Assembly: GCA_016714365.1 (NCBI GenBank)
Contig: JADJNH010000005.1
Span: 2,704,501-2,768,500 of the forward strand
Direction of reading: 5' to 3'
DNA from: Candidatus Vicinibacter affinis
GTDB lineage: Bacteria; Bacteroidota; Bacteroidia; Chitinophagales; Saprospiraceae
Length of the DNA stretch: 64,000 bases
Shown here: positions 18,720-27,148 of the stretch, piece after piece
Layout of the letters: every line of letters begins with the position of its first letter
Numbering within the stretch: position 1 is the first letter of the stretch
Translations under genes and position numbers: made by a program
Notes under the pieces: generated by a model
Told to the model about the DNA's origin: nothing
Databases searched by the model: none
Seen by the model: only the letters and a program-made list of their open reading frames with translations

Positions 18720-19730
18720 TTTAAAAAAATTAATAAATTAAAAAATCCCCATTTTGAAGGGGGGAGGATATTTTACCCTACCAAGGTTTATAGGGGGGGT
18801 GGGATGCCAGGTAGTAAGGGGGAGGCCCTCAAAGAGACATTGAAAAGAGGGGTAAAAAAGAGGTTGGCAGTATATAGAAAAAAAATAAAAAATCAATTAC
18901 TACCTTTGATTTTCAGTTTATTAAAGTTCATTAAAGTTCTTCAAAAGTGAGACCCTAATGAGACCCAAAAACAAAAAACCCCTGCAAGTCATTGACTTAC
19001 AAGGGCTTTATGTGATCTGTTTGGGACTCGTTTTGTATATTGTTAATCAATTACATATGCCTTATAAATACCTTAGGTGCTGTCTTAAGTGCTGATTCCT
19101 GATAAATAAAATAAATATCAATTGCATATAAAATAGTGCCTGTATGAAGGGAGAATGAATTTCGTGCCTTGACCAAACAGGAATGCTATCTCTCCTAAAT
19201 TCACTTTCAAAATTCGTTATAGGGAGATAGCGGAAAAAGACATTGATGCAGGGGGATATTTAGCAAGAGCATTCAGACTCCCAAGCTAAACTTGATGATT
19301 TCCGAATAATAGAACTCAGCAGAATCAAAAGGTAAATTATTTATTTGATTGATTTGGGACCTATGAACATAATTAATCACACCTTATCAAAAGAGAAATC
19401 TTACATATTTGGGCAATAATAAATATTATTTAAAAAATGCAAAGGTTGCAGAAGGTTTCATTTATATATTGAAATTTTACATACATTAATAAGCTAATAA
19501 TGAATCACTTGCACTTTTTATGCTCATTATTTTATGTGAAAGGTATTTATCCAAACCAATTTAGTAATTTACAATAGTTACTGCCTTTGAAAACAAGGGT
19601 TTAGTTAGAACAAAGGGAAGATTGGACTATTATAGTCGTCCAATAGAAATAAATTCCAAATTATCCTAACGATTTTTTCCATTATTTGCAAAATAGCAAT
19701 ATATTAGCCGTAGCAAGCGACAAACTCGAA
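18720..19730. other. Gene-free interval of about 1 kb with possible element boundary
   Basis: No convincing gene occurs; a plus-strand 100-codon frame at 18648-18950 is antisense at its start and shows no features. The interval holds the hairpin at 18979-19006 and an inverted repeat GCTATCTC (19185-19192) / GAGATAGC (19224-19231). No integrase is present on either side, so if the trio at 16520-18719 is an integrative element it is a remnant. Confidence 0.45.
18979..19006 (-). terminator. Hairpin with T-tract on the minus strand
   Basis: CCCCTGCAAGTC pairs with GACTTACAAGGG across an ATT loop. Read on the minus strand it is followed by TTTTTTGTTTTT, the layout of an intrinsic terminator. No minus-strand gene lies immediately to the right, so it may be a relic of a lost gene (for example an integrase) at the edge of the mobile remnant. 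Confidence 0.45.
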
Positions 19731-20222
19731 ATGCTAAACTGGAAAGTCATATACGTCCAAAGCCGATATGAATTTAAGGCAGAGCAACAGTTTAAAAAAC
19801 TATGCATTAATTATTATTTGCATACGACTCAGGTAAGCAAGGTTTGGTCTGATCGTATCAAAAAACAGACGATATCTGCATTTCCTTCGTACATATCTGT
19901 ACACAATGACACCTGGGACTGTAACGATGTATTTCAAGCGAAGGGGGTGATGTATTATGTTCGTCAATACAATCAGGACGCCATATTGAGTGATGCGGAA
20001 ATGAATTTAATACAAACCAGTGGCCCTTGGATTGTGCCTTCGACTTTGCAATCTATTCCTAGGCAAAAAGGACAAAAGGTAAAAATCATTGAAGGATTGT
20101 TGGGTGGGTATAGTGGTATTTTGGTGAACTATTTTGGCAAAAAAAATGTGCAGTTAAAACTGGAAAATATGTCTTTGCGGTTTCTGGTAAAGATGCCCTT
20201 AGAATATCCACAGATGATTTGA
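19731..20222 (+). CDS. UpxY-type NusG paralogue (transcription antiterminator), copy 1
   Basis: The ATG at 19731 gives a 163-residue protein, exactly the length of the paralogue at 24528; the frame is open further upstream but only to a weak TTG. The N-terminal NGN domain contains 'WKVIYVQSRYEFKAEQQFKKL', 'VWSDRIKKQTISAFPSYISV' and 'VMYYVRQ', and a KOW-like C-terminal part has 'KGQKVKIIEGLLGGYSGILVNYFGKKNVQLKL'. UpxY/RfaH-like proteins bind RNA polymerase and increase processivity through long operons. It precedes the beta-propeller and RiPP genes, and is followed by a conserved element at about 20255-20292. It is more divergent than copy 2 (for example ISVHNDTWD in place of IFVYNEDKD). Confidence 0.85.
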   Translation: MLNWKVIYVQSRYEFKAEQQFKKLCINYYLHTTQVSKVWSDRIKKQTISAFPSYISVHNDTWDCNDVFQAKGVMYYVRQYNQDAILSDAEMNLIQTSGPWIVPSTLQSIPRQKGQKVKIIEGLLGGYSGILVNYFGKKNVQLKLENMSLRFLVKMPLEYPQMI

Positions 20223-20579
20223 CGCACCTATAGTTATATTGCTTATTACTTGAACTTTTGCATTCTTTGTGAGTGACTGGGGCGGAGCCGTAGATTTTTG
20301 TAAAGATTGATTTAGAACAACAAAAAAAAATCACATTTTTAACATTTTAAATCAAATATTATGCACAACATTCTAAAATCAAAACCAAAAGAAATTTTGA
20401 CTAGAGAATTGCTGACTTTTGTTTACCACATTAATTGCTTTACTTTTTTATAAGTTTGGCTCTTTTTCGTCGGAATTGATAACATTCCTCGTCGCTGGGT
20501 ATGCCTTAAGCTGAATAGTTAGTCGAACCATACCAAAAAAGCAGTAAATATTCAACTTACACTTTAAATTAAATGTAAA
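20223..20579 (+). other. Leader region downstream of UpxY copy 1
   Basis: 357 bases without a gene separate the antiterminator from the propeller gene. They contain the conserved element (20255-20292) and otherwise AT-rich DNA. This length fits a long 5' untranslated leader in which a loading site could act. Confidence 0.45.
20255..20292 (+). promoter_or_regulatory. Conserved post-UpxY element, copy 1 (core GGCGGAGCCGTA)
   Basis: The segment TTTTGCATTCTTTGTGAGTG followed by ACTGGGGCGGAGCCGTA aligns with copy 2 (25058-25094) over about 36 bases, with an identical 12-base core at 20281-20292. It starts about 33 bases, and its core about 59 bases, after the UpxY stop codon. GGC...GCC could form a small hairpin with a GGA loop. 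By analogy with ops/JUMPstart sites, it may be where the NusG paralogue loads; this is inference. Confidence 0.55.
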
Positions 20580-22448
20580 ATGAAAAAGAAAAATTATCAA
20601 CCGGAAGGATTTGAATTGCTTGAAATATTATTAGAGCAATCTAAATACCAAAATCAACTACTCGGTGGCATCATAAACAATTTAGATATTATGGTATGCC
20701 AACTTGAAAAGATTTCAAAACAGACCTGTCATTCATTAAGTGAACATCACTTGCAGACGAATATCCAAAAAGCATTACTTAAGGATATTGCTTTCATTTT
20801 TGAAATTTTTAAGCACCAAAACCCAAGCGAAGTTCTTAAAATTAAAGAACTTGAAGAACTTAAAAATAAAATTGAAGAGTGCTGCCCAAGTAAGAAGGAT
20901 GAGTCATCGTTTTGCAGTTATGAACCTTGCCGTAAACCTTCCAAACAGCCACCAGGTTTTAATAAATCTTTTGAAGGTGTTTCTTTGCCCAAGAAAGTAG
21001 AAGGTGCCCCTTATCCTCCAATTGTTAAACAGGATATTCCAAACCGCCAACCTAATTTTAGACCTAACAGAATTGTGACCAAAGGTCAGTTCAAAGGTTT
21101 AGTTTCGGAAACACCTAGCTCAGGTTTAAAACAAATGGGTGCAGCGGATGATGCACCAGACCCTGTTGTTTTTGAAAAATACACATTAAATAATGGTGTA
21201 TCACCAGCCAGCAACAATGCGGCAGATATTAGTGGAGGAGATAACGGGAACGTAGTGATGTTAACGGGTAACTGGTATGTTCAATATTCAACAGATGGAG
21301 GGCTAACATTCACTACCTTGAATCCAACAACTATCTTTCCGAATACTTTGGCAGGAGGTTTCTGCTGCGATCAAATTATTCAATATGTGCCAAATATTGA
21401 TAGGTTTATTTGGCTATTGCAATATCAGCAAGCAACAGGAGGAAACAATGCTTATAGATTGGCATCTGCAAGCCCTCAGGATATTATCAGAAGCAATTGT
21501 AGTGCATGGACATATTGGGATCTAACTTCTGCATCTTTTAACATAGGAACGGATTGGATGGATTACCCAAGTGTGTCCTATGGAAATAACTCTTTGTATT
21601 TCAGCTTTGATGTTCTTGATTCAACCGTAGATTCTAGCGCCGATAATGGGTTGGTTGTCGTAAGAATTCCTTTGTCAGAAATTCAACAAAGTGCGCCAAT
21701 AAACTTTCGTTATACAAATCCAGCGGATTCCGCTGTAGCATGGGGCAGTAATGTTTCGCAAAACACAGGTGATGAAGTGTTTTGGGCCGGGCATGTGGAT
21801 AACAGCACTATTCGTATTTTCAACTTTCATGAATCCTCTACTAATTATGGTTGGCGGGACATTGATATAAACAATTGGCCTAATAACGCACTCTCTTCAA
21901 TTGGTCCAAATGGGAATAATTGGTTAGCTTGGGGGGTTCCAAACAATGCTATTATTGGTATCACACGAAGGCAAAATGAATTGTGGCTATCTTGGACCGC
22001 AAGTAATGGGGACGGTGGTTTTGGAGGATTCAATTTTCCACATCCTCATGTTCAACTCATTAAAATAAATATTGGAGCATATACCTTAATAGAACAAATG
22101 CAAATTTGGAATCCAGATCACGCTTTTGGTTATCCAAGCCTTGCAACAAATTCAGATAATGAAGTCGGTATTTGCCTTGGATGGGGAGGAGGAGGTAGCC
22201 TAAATGCAAATAGCGCAGTAGGCATTATGGGAGACTACGTAGTTTGGTACAGAGATGGAAGTACGTGGACACATAACCGCTGGGGCGATTATGTTACAGT
22301 TAGACAGGCGGCACCAGATTCAAGATTTTTTGCAGGGTTTGGGTTCGTAATTATTGATACATCAACTCCAGCAGGAGCGAATCATCGATTTGACCCTTAT
22401 TATGTTTTATTTGGAAGGCAGTCAAAATTAACTCCACCAATAAGCTGA
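20580..22448 (+). CDS. Large protein with helical, Cys-containing N-terminus and BNR/beta-propeller-like domain
   Basis: A 622-residue protein without signal peptide. Residues 1-105 are helical; residues 100-120 hold a cysteine cluster (CCPSKKDESSFCSYEPC); a Pro-rich linker follows to about 190. The C-terminal ~430 residues are Trp- and Gly-rich beta repeats with an Asp-box-like YSTDGGLTF, as in sialidase/BNR propellers ('FSFDVL', 'WGSNVSQNTGDEVFWAGHV', 'LWLSWTASNGDGGFGG', 'GICLGWGGG'). No catalytic site of sialidases could be identified. It lies between UpxY copy 1 and the RiPP precursor/MNIO pair, so it may be their partner, or a product exported by a non-Sec route. Function unknown. Confidence 0.7.
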   Translation: MKKKNYQPEGFELLEILLEQSKYQNQLLGGIINNLDIMVCQLEKISKQTCHSLSEHHLQTNIQKALLKDIAFIFEIFKHQNPSEVLKIKELEELKNKIEECCPSKKDESSFCSYEPCRKPSKQPPGFNKSFEGVSLPKKVEGAPYPPIVKQDIPNRQPNFRPNRIVTKGQFKGLVSETPSSGLKQMGAADDAPDPVVFEKYTLNNGVSPASNNAADISGGDNGNVVMLTGNWYVQYSTDGGLTFTTLNPTTIFPNTLAGGFCCDQIIQYVPNIDRFIWLLQYQQATGGNNAYRLASASPQDIIRSNCSAWTYWDLTSASFNIGTDWMDYPSVSYGNNSLYFSFDVLDSTVDSSADNGLVVVRIPLSEIQQSAPINFRYTNPADSAVAWGSNVSQNTGDEVFWAGHVDNSTIRIFNFHESSTNYGWRDIDINNWPNNALSSIGPNGNNWLAWGVPNNAIIGITRRQNELWLSWTASNGDGGFGGFNFPHPHVQLIKINIGAYTLIEQMQIWNPDHAFGYPSLATNSDNEVGICLGWGGGGSLNANSAVGIMGDYVVWYRDGSTWTHNRWGDYVTVRQAAPDSRFFAGFGFVIIDTSTPAGANHRFDPYYVLFGRQSKLTPPIS

Positions 22449-22639
22449 TTAAATAAATGCACCCAACAATTCGCTCACCGTCAACCCGCATCATACTCTC
22501 TCCGCAATGGCTCGACTGCGGCGGGTGTGTTTAAGTACCATGGTACTACCAAAAAAATAAAATATCTAATCTATAAAGATTGATTAGACGTCATCTTGCC
22601 ATTACGAAACATGGCTATAACATTCAAAATTTTTATAAA

Positions 22640-22861
22640 ATGAAAGAGATTTCGAGTAAGTTTGTCGGCTTAAAAACTAGGCCCATTCGAGTTAAAGTTC
22701 CCGCATCTGTCGCTTATGATTTCGGGAAAATGACTAAAATCACTGAGAGTATTCTCGGAAAACTTGGGTGCCCGGGATGCCATTCGGGCTTCGATATTCG
22801 CTTTGACATCGAACGGGACTTCATTTTTAACGAACGGTTAGAAATCGTTAAAGGTATGTGA
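22640..22861 (+). CDS. Putative RiPP precursor peptide with CPGCHSG core
   Basis: Starting at the ATG at 22640 gives 73 residues; an upstream ATG at 22580 would add 20 residues of poor quality. A leader-like N-terminus ('PIRVKVPASVAYDFGKM') leads to KLGCPGCHSGFDIRF with C44, C47 and H48, and a charged tail. This pattern, a short conserved protein with a Cys-X-X-Cys-His segment directly before a DUF692 gene, is what MNIO substrates look like. MNIO enzymes oxidise Cys (or other residues) in such peptides. The gene ends 21 bases before the MNIO start. The modification itself cannot be read from sequence. Confidence 0.75.
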   Translation: MKEISSKFVGLKTRPIRVKVPASVAYDFGKMTKITESILGKLGCPGCHSGFDIRFDIERDFIFNERLEIVKGM

Positions 22862-22882
22862 TTAGTATTAAAAAAATGAAAA

Positions 22883-24340
22883 ATGAGTATTCCAGAATCA
22901 GGCGTTGGAATTATTTATTTTTCTGGATTTGAACAAATTTTAGAGTCTAATCCAGATTTGATTCAGGTAATTGAAATCGAGCCACAAACCTTTTGGTATC
23001 GGTCAAACTCTGGATTAGATTCTTTTACATTTGACAAAGAAAAAGTTGATTATCTAAAATCATCCCAAAAAACAAAATTGTTTCACGGCGTAGGATATCC
23101 AATCGGTGGAATCTTACAACCAAATATTAACCACTTGGGATGCTTAAAGCAAATGGAACTTGAATTAAATCCTGTTGGAATGAGTGAACATTTAAGTTTC
23201 AACAACATCAAAATAGATAATCATATTTTGAATACAAATTTTTTATTACCTCCGCTTCAATCACCAGAAGGACTTGAAATTGCTGTTAATTCAATTTTAA
23301 AATACAAAAATTATTTTAACATTCCTTTTTCGTTTGAAACAGGAGTGAATTATTTGGCACCTAAAAATTATGAAATAGAAGATGGTCTTTTCATAAACAC
23401 TGTCGCTGAAAATTCCAATTGTGATATATTACTAGACATACACAACATTATTGCAAACGAAAGAAATGGAAGACAAAAAGTGAGGAATTTTTTTAAACAA
23501 ATTTCTCACGAACGTGTAACTCAAATTCATCTTGCAGGAGGGTTTTATTATAAAGGATACTATTTAGACGCACATTCAAATATATCCAGTGACGAGATAA
23601 TTAAAGTTTTTGAAAACATAGTATGTCAATTGCCAAATTTAAAGGCGATAATATTTGAAATGCTTCCAGAGTACTTGTCATTTATTCCCCAAAATGCAAT
23701 TTCAATCCAATTGGAAAAAATGAACCGAATATGGGAAAGGAGAGGAATTTACCATAAAAGAAATAAAATTGTTTCCAATAAAAAAATTAATTCCCCCCCC
23801 CCCACTGTAGCTGAGTGGGAATTAACATTAGGAACGTTAGCTATTGGTAGAGATTTGACTTGTGACACTGAATTGTCAAGAGAATTAAAAATTGATAAAG
23901 GACTAATAATAATAAAAGAATTAGTTGAAAAATTCAAAGGCTCATTGATAGTAAGTTCCCTAAAATTAAGTTGTAGGTATTTTGCTTTAAAATATGGAAT
24001 GAATGAATTTAATGATGTCCTTCGGGTTTACTGGAAGAATTCAATATCTAAATTATTTGCTTCGGATAATGGATTAGATTTTGCAAAATATTTGATGTCA
24101 TCATCGGAATTCAAAGATGATGAAGACTTGGAAACTATTATAAAATATGAAATCGCGTCAATCAATTCAATTGTTAGTGAATCTGCAATAGAGGTGCAGT
24201 TAATATACCATCCGGAGGAAATGGTAAATTGTTTAGCAAATTTGGAACTTTTTGACAACCTAAAAAAAAACAATTATTTAGTAACAATTGAGCCAGATTT
24301 TAAAAAAATTGACGGCATCAATACTGTTTTTCACTCATGA
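22883..24340 (+). CDS. DUF692 multinuclear non-haem iron oxidase (MNIO) with extra C-terminal domain
   Basis: Residues 1-~300 match the DUF692/MNIO TIM barrel. Expected metal-ligand segments are visible: H69 (FHGVGYP), E102-H103 (SEHLSF), E152 (FETG), D185-x-H187-N188 (DIHN), H216 (IHLAGG), D229-H231 (DAHS) and E259. Known relatives (MbnB, TglH, BufB) modify Cys of peptide substrates with iron and oxygen. Residues ~307-485 form a helical domain of unknown family, which may replace the separate partner protein that most MNIOs need for substrate binding. The two parts are joined by NSPPPT, encoded across a C11 tract. It lies 21 bases after the precursor gene. Confidence 0.88.
   Translation: MSIPESGVGIIYFSGFEQILESNPDLIQVIEIEPQTFWYRSNSGLDSFTFDKEKVDYLKSSQKTKLFHGVGYPIGGILQPNINHLGCLKQMELELNPVGMSEHLSFNNIKIDNHILNTNFLLPPLQSPEGLEIAVNSILKYKNYFNIPFSFETGVNYLAPKNYEIEDGLFINTVAENSNCDILLDIHNIIANERNGRQKVRNFFKQISHERVTQIHLAGGFYYKGYYLDAHSNISSDEIIKVFENIVCQLPNLKAIIFEMLPEYLSFIPQNAISIQLEKMNRIWERRGIYHKRNKIVSNKKINSPPPTVAEWELTLGTLAIGRDLTCDTELSRELKIDKGLIIIKELVEKFKGSLIVSSLKLSCRYFALKYGMNEFNDVLRVYWKNSISKLFASDNGLDFAKYLMSSSEFKDDEDLETIIKYEIASINSIVSESAIEVQLIYHPEEMVNCLANLELFDNLKKNNYLVTIEPDFKKIDGINTVFHS
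23793..23803 (+). repeat. C11 homopolymer inside the MNIO gene (possible phase-variation tract)
   Basis: Eleven consecutive C residues lie at codons ~304-307, exactly at the junction between the MNIO barrel and the C-terminal domain. Such tracts slip readily during replication. A gain or loss of one C would truncate the product after the complete MNIO domain. The length shown here keeps the frame open. Confidence 0.7.
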
Positions 24341-24527
24341 AAAATTCTGAACTGTGCACGCACGTTAATCTTTCCATAGCCAAACTAAAAGCCAACGAAG
24401 GCGTTGGCATGTTGAAATGCCACCGTTCGGCCATTAGTTTAACTTGTACAAATAGTGATTCTAAAATCCTAAAATATCCTAAGAATTAAAAATTTAATTT
24501 TATCTTCGCTTAACAACCATCCCTTCT

Positions 24528-25019
24528 ATGCCCATCTGGAGAGTACTTTACATCCAAAGCCGGTATGAATTTAAAGTCGAGCAGCAAATGGAGAAGCTCG
24601 GAATCAGGCATTTTTTACCTAAAATAAATATAAAGCGAGTGTGGTCGGACCGGATTAAAAACATAAAGATTCCTGCCTTTCCAAGTTATATCTTTGTGTA
24701 CAATGAAGACAAAGACCGCAATGCTGTCTTCCAAGTCAAAGGAGTTAAACATTACGTGCGGCATGACAATAGGGATGCGGTACTGGATGAAGAAGAAATA
24801 AAATTGTTGCAAACAAATCAATTAAGCATTATCCCATCTTCTCTTCATCCCTTAGTCAAAATTAAAGGACAAATCGTAAAAATCCGCTCCGGGTTACTTA
24901 TGGGTCGAAGTGGAGTTTTAATGGATTTTTTGGGCAAGAAAACTGTACAACTCAAATTAGAGCGATGGTCAATGGGATTTCTGATTGATGTGCCTCTGGA
25001 TGATTTGCAGTTTGGGTGA
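24528..25019 (+). CDS. UpxY-type NusG paralogue (transcription antiterminator), copy 2
   Basis: A 163-residue protein homologous along its whole length to copy 1: 'WRVLYIQSRYEFKVEQQMEKLGIRHFLPK', 'VWSDRIKNIKIPAFPSYIFVYNE', 'GVKHYVRHDNRDAVL', and a KOW-like 'KGQIVKIRSGLLMGRSGVLMDFLGKKTVQLKLE'. It lies 239 bases upstream of cas10. The gap contains the conserved element copy 2 but no clear terminator. By family knowledge it should act on RNA polymerase. By position the likely target is the 9-kb cas operon plus array, which is unusual for this family (normally capsule or natural-product operons). Confidence 0.88.
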   Translation: MPIWRVLYIQSRYEFKVEQQMEKLGIRHFLPKINIKRVWSDRIKNIKIPAFPSYIFVYNEDKDRNAVFQVKGVKHYVRHDNRDAVLDEEEIKLLQTNQLSIIPSSLHPLVKIKGQIVKIRSGLLMGRSGVLMDFLGKKTVQLKLERWSMGFLIDVPLDDLQFG

Positions 25020-25057
25020 TAGGATAAATTAAGATAATCGGAGTTTTTTATTTAACC

Positions 25058-25094
25058 ATTGCAACTTTTTGTGGGTGGTATCGGCGGAGCCGTA
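25058..25094 (+). promoter_or_regulatory. Conserved post-UpxY element, copy 2 (core GGCGGAGCCGTA)
   Basis: The segment from TTGCAACTTTTTGTGGGTGG to GGCGGAGCCGTA (core 25083-25094) is the counterpart of 20255-20292, placed 64 bases after the UpxY stop, as in copy 1 (59 bases). The surrounding DNA is dissimilar, so the match is not simple duplication of the whole region. Role as antiterminator loading site or regulator of upxY is inferred. Confidence 0.55.
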
Positions 25095-25258
25095 TTTAGG
25101 GTTAAATAAAAACCCAATAATTTTAGATCCATCCCATTTAGTGCTTTAGCATTTGGTCAATGGGTCTTAGAACTGTGATGTTTCTTTGACAATAGCCTAC
25201 ATAAGGCACAAAGATTATTGAATTATCTTCTTTCATATATTAGATATGTTTAAAAATA

Positions 25259-26728
25259 ATGCAGTCTAACATTACATTTCAACCAACTACATCTTTTCTT
25301 ATAAAAGGTGATATTTCAGGCATACAAAGCTTCATCTTCAATGTGAACTCTAAACTCGCTGCCCAATCCCTTAAAGGTCGTTCATTCTTCATTAAGATTC
25401 TATTAGAGCTGGGCATGCAAATGATTTTTGATAAATATACCATTACAGAGGGTGCAGTCCAAACAAAAGCGAAAGTATCCACCTCTGGGGGTAATTTCAT
25501 TCTTTTACTTGACCTGCCTTCCCAAAACCATATTGACGAAGTGCAGGAAATTCTCAACAAAGCCTTGCAGTTTACGGGACTAAACATGCTATTGGCTTAT
25601 GTCCCAATGGGGCAGAATTATGGAGAATCCCTCAAAGAACTCAACCAGAAAATAAGAGAGCGGAAGTACAACCTGCTGCAGGGGAAAAATGAATTCTTCG
25701 AGCCGTTTGAAAGAAGCTTTACCTCCACAATCAACGACAACAATAAATGGGTAAAAGTAACAGATCAGCTAAAGAAGGTCACCCATTTTTCCATCCAAAA
25801 GTCTGGAGCAAAAATGACTAATGGAGTGCTCTCTATAGAAGGCAACCAAATGAAATTAGGAGGTTATACAATCCATTTCGGCAATGAAGGCATCCTGTTG
25901 AACAAATACCTGGAGAGCTTTTTTCCAGTTCCCACAACCTTCGAAATGCTGGCACAGGACAAAACTATAAAAGGTATCCAAAAATTGGGTGTCCTTGCTA
26001 TGGACGTTGACAATCTTGGGGTAACGCTTGAAGCAGTTAAGTCTATCGAAGCTCATAGAGCATTTGACCTGCGGCTTCAACAATTCTTCAACGACAAGTT
26101 GCGGAAAATCATCAGAATGCCAGATTTTCAGAATAAAATTTACGTGGTTACGGCCGGTGGCGATGACAGCTATTTTGTTGGAAAATGGAATGTTCTACTT
26201 GAACTAGCTATCGAGATTAAAAAGAATTTTTTGGTGGATTTTCCAGAACCAGAGCTGACTATCTCCGCTGCCCTCGTAATCGTGGATATTAACTTTCCCG
26301 TTGTCCGGTTTGCTGCAATGGCAGACGACGCCATCAAGGATGCCAAGTACAAACACCAAGGCCACAAGGGTAATATCAGCCTTTTTGGAGAAGTTTTAGA
26401 TTGGGAAATAATGGAAAAAGAAATAATTCAGTTGCGCAATTCTTTTAATAGTATTACGAATTCAGGATTATTCACTTCTGGCCTACTAACCAAGGCTCGG
26501 TTAACTTCTCTCAAAATTGCTCAAGGCGAGGGAATTCAACTATCAGATTTCTGGAAGTTAGGCTATTACATGCGGAAATTCCAAGGGAACGGCAGTAAAA
26601 TACTTAACCAATACAATAGCTACCTTACTAAAGCCACCACAGAAACAAACCCGGTCAGAAAAAAGACCTATAAACTGATTTTTGCTGTCGCAGCGCGGCT
26701 TGCGGAATTTGATAAACGAAGAAACTAA
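25259..26728 (+). CDS. cas10: CRISPR type III Cas10 (Csm1-type) lacking the HD nuclease domain
   Basis: A 489-residue protein whose first recognisable motif, FLIKGDISGIQSFIF (residues 13-27), is the start of the first palm domain; typical Cas10 proteins have a long HD domain before it, so the HD part is absent. The second palm has GVLAMDVDNLG (244-254) and an intact cyclase motif AGGDDSYFVG (G300-G301-D302-D303), so cyclic oligoadenylate synthesis is expected while single-strand DNase activity is not. The C-terminal helical domain is present. Csm2 follows after 7 bases. Start supported by the first ATG before the palm motif and by the preceding leader region. Confidence 0.9.
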   Translation: MQSNITFQPTTSFLIKGDISGIQSFIFNVNSKLAAQSLKGRSFFIKILLELGMQMIFDKYTITEGAVQTKAKVSTSGGNFILLLDLPSQNHIDEVQEILNKALQFTGLNMLLAYVPMGQNYGESLKELNQKIRERKYNLLQGKNEFFEPFERSFTSTINDNNKWVKVTDQLKKVTHFSIQKSGAKMTNGVLSIEGNQMKLGGYTIHFGNEGILLNKYLESFFPVPTTFEMLAQDKTIKGIQKLGVLAMDVDNLGVTLEAVKSIEAHRAFDLRLQQFFNDKLRKIIRMPDFQNKIYVVTAGGDDSYFVGKWNVLLELAIEIKKNFLVDFPEPELTISAALVIVDINFPVVRFAAMADDAIKDAKYKHQGHKGNISLFGEVLDWEIMEKEIIQLRNSFNSITNSGLFTSGLLTKARLTSLKIAQGEGIQLSDFWKLGYYMRKFQGNGSKILNQYNSYLTKATTETNPVRKKTYKLIFAVAARLAEFDKRRN

Positions 26729-26735
26729 TCCAAAT

Positions 26736-27146
26736 ATGTCAAACAATACCAACCCATTGCTAGAGCAATATTTTCCAAAAAAGTCCTTTAAGGACCTACT
26801 CTCCATAGGGCCCGACTCAGCTCCCGAAAGTGTAAGGGAGGCGATCGGTTGCATTGAGCAGATGATGCGTGAACAAGCACGGAACATAACCTACACGCAA
26901 CTACGGAACATACTGCAAGAAGTGAAAAAAGACGAATTCAAGGATAAATTGTCTAAGTTCTACCTGGTCATTCCCAAACTGGCATACATGGAGGCACGTC
27001 TTCAGAAAGAGAAAGGCAGAAAGGTCATTGCTTTTATCAGAGAAATGGCCTCGGAATTAAATACATCTACAGAATATGAAGCCTTCAAGGAAATCATGAA
27101 CGCACTTGTAGCATACCATAAACTTCACGGACAAAATACTAATTAA
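26736..27146 (+). CDS. csm2: Csm2 small subunit (Cas11) of a type III-A complex
   Basis: The ATG at 26736, 7 bases after the cas10 stop, gives 136 residues. The helical protein contains 'RNITYTQLRNILQEVKK', 'IPKLAYMEARLQKEKGRKVIAFIREM' and 'AFKEIMNALVAYHKLHG', the pattern of Csm2 proteins. It forms the inner filament that contacts the crRNA-target duplex. An upstream in-frame TTG overlapping cas10 is unlikely to be the start. The gene ends 2 bases before csm3. Confidence 0.88.
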   Translation: MSNNTNPLLEQYFPKKSFKDLLSIGPDSAPESVREAIGCIEQMMREQARNITYTQLRNILQEVKKDEFKDKLSKFYLVIPKLAYMEARLQKEKGRKVIAFIREMASELNTSTEYEAFKEIMNALVAYHKLHGQNTN

Positions 27147-27148
27147 TT

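Noticed and set aside
18648..18950. Plus-strand 100-codon frame
   Set aside because: It begins antisense to a real gene, is Lys-rich from homopolymer A tracts and shows no start signal.
19686..19730. Longer UpxY start at an upstream TTG
   Set aside because: The ATG at 19731 gives the same 163-residue length as the paralogue and begins right at the conserved NGN domain.
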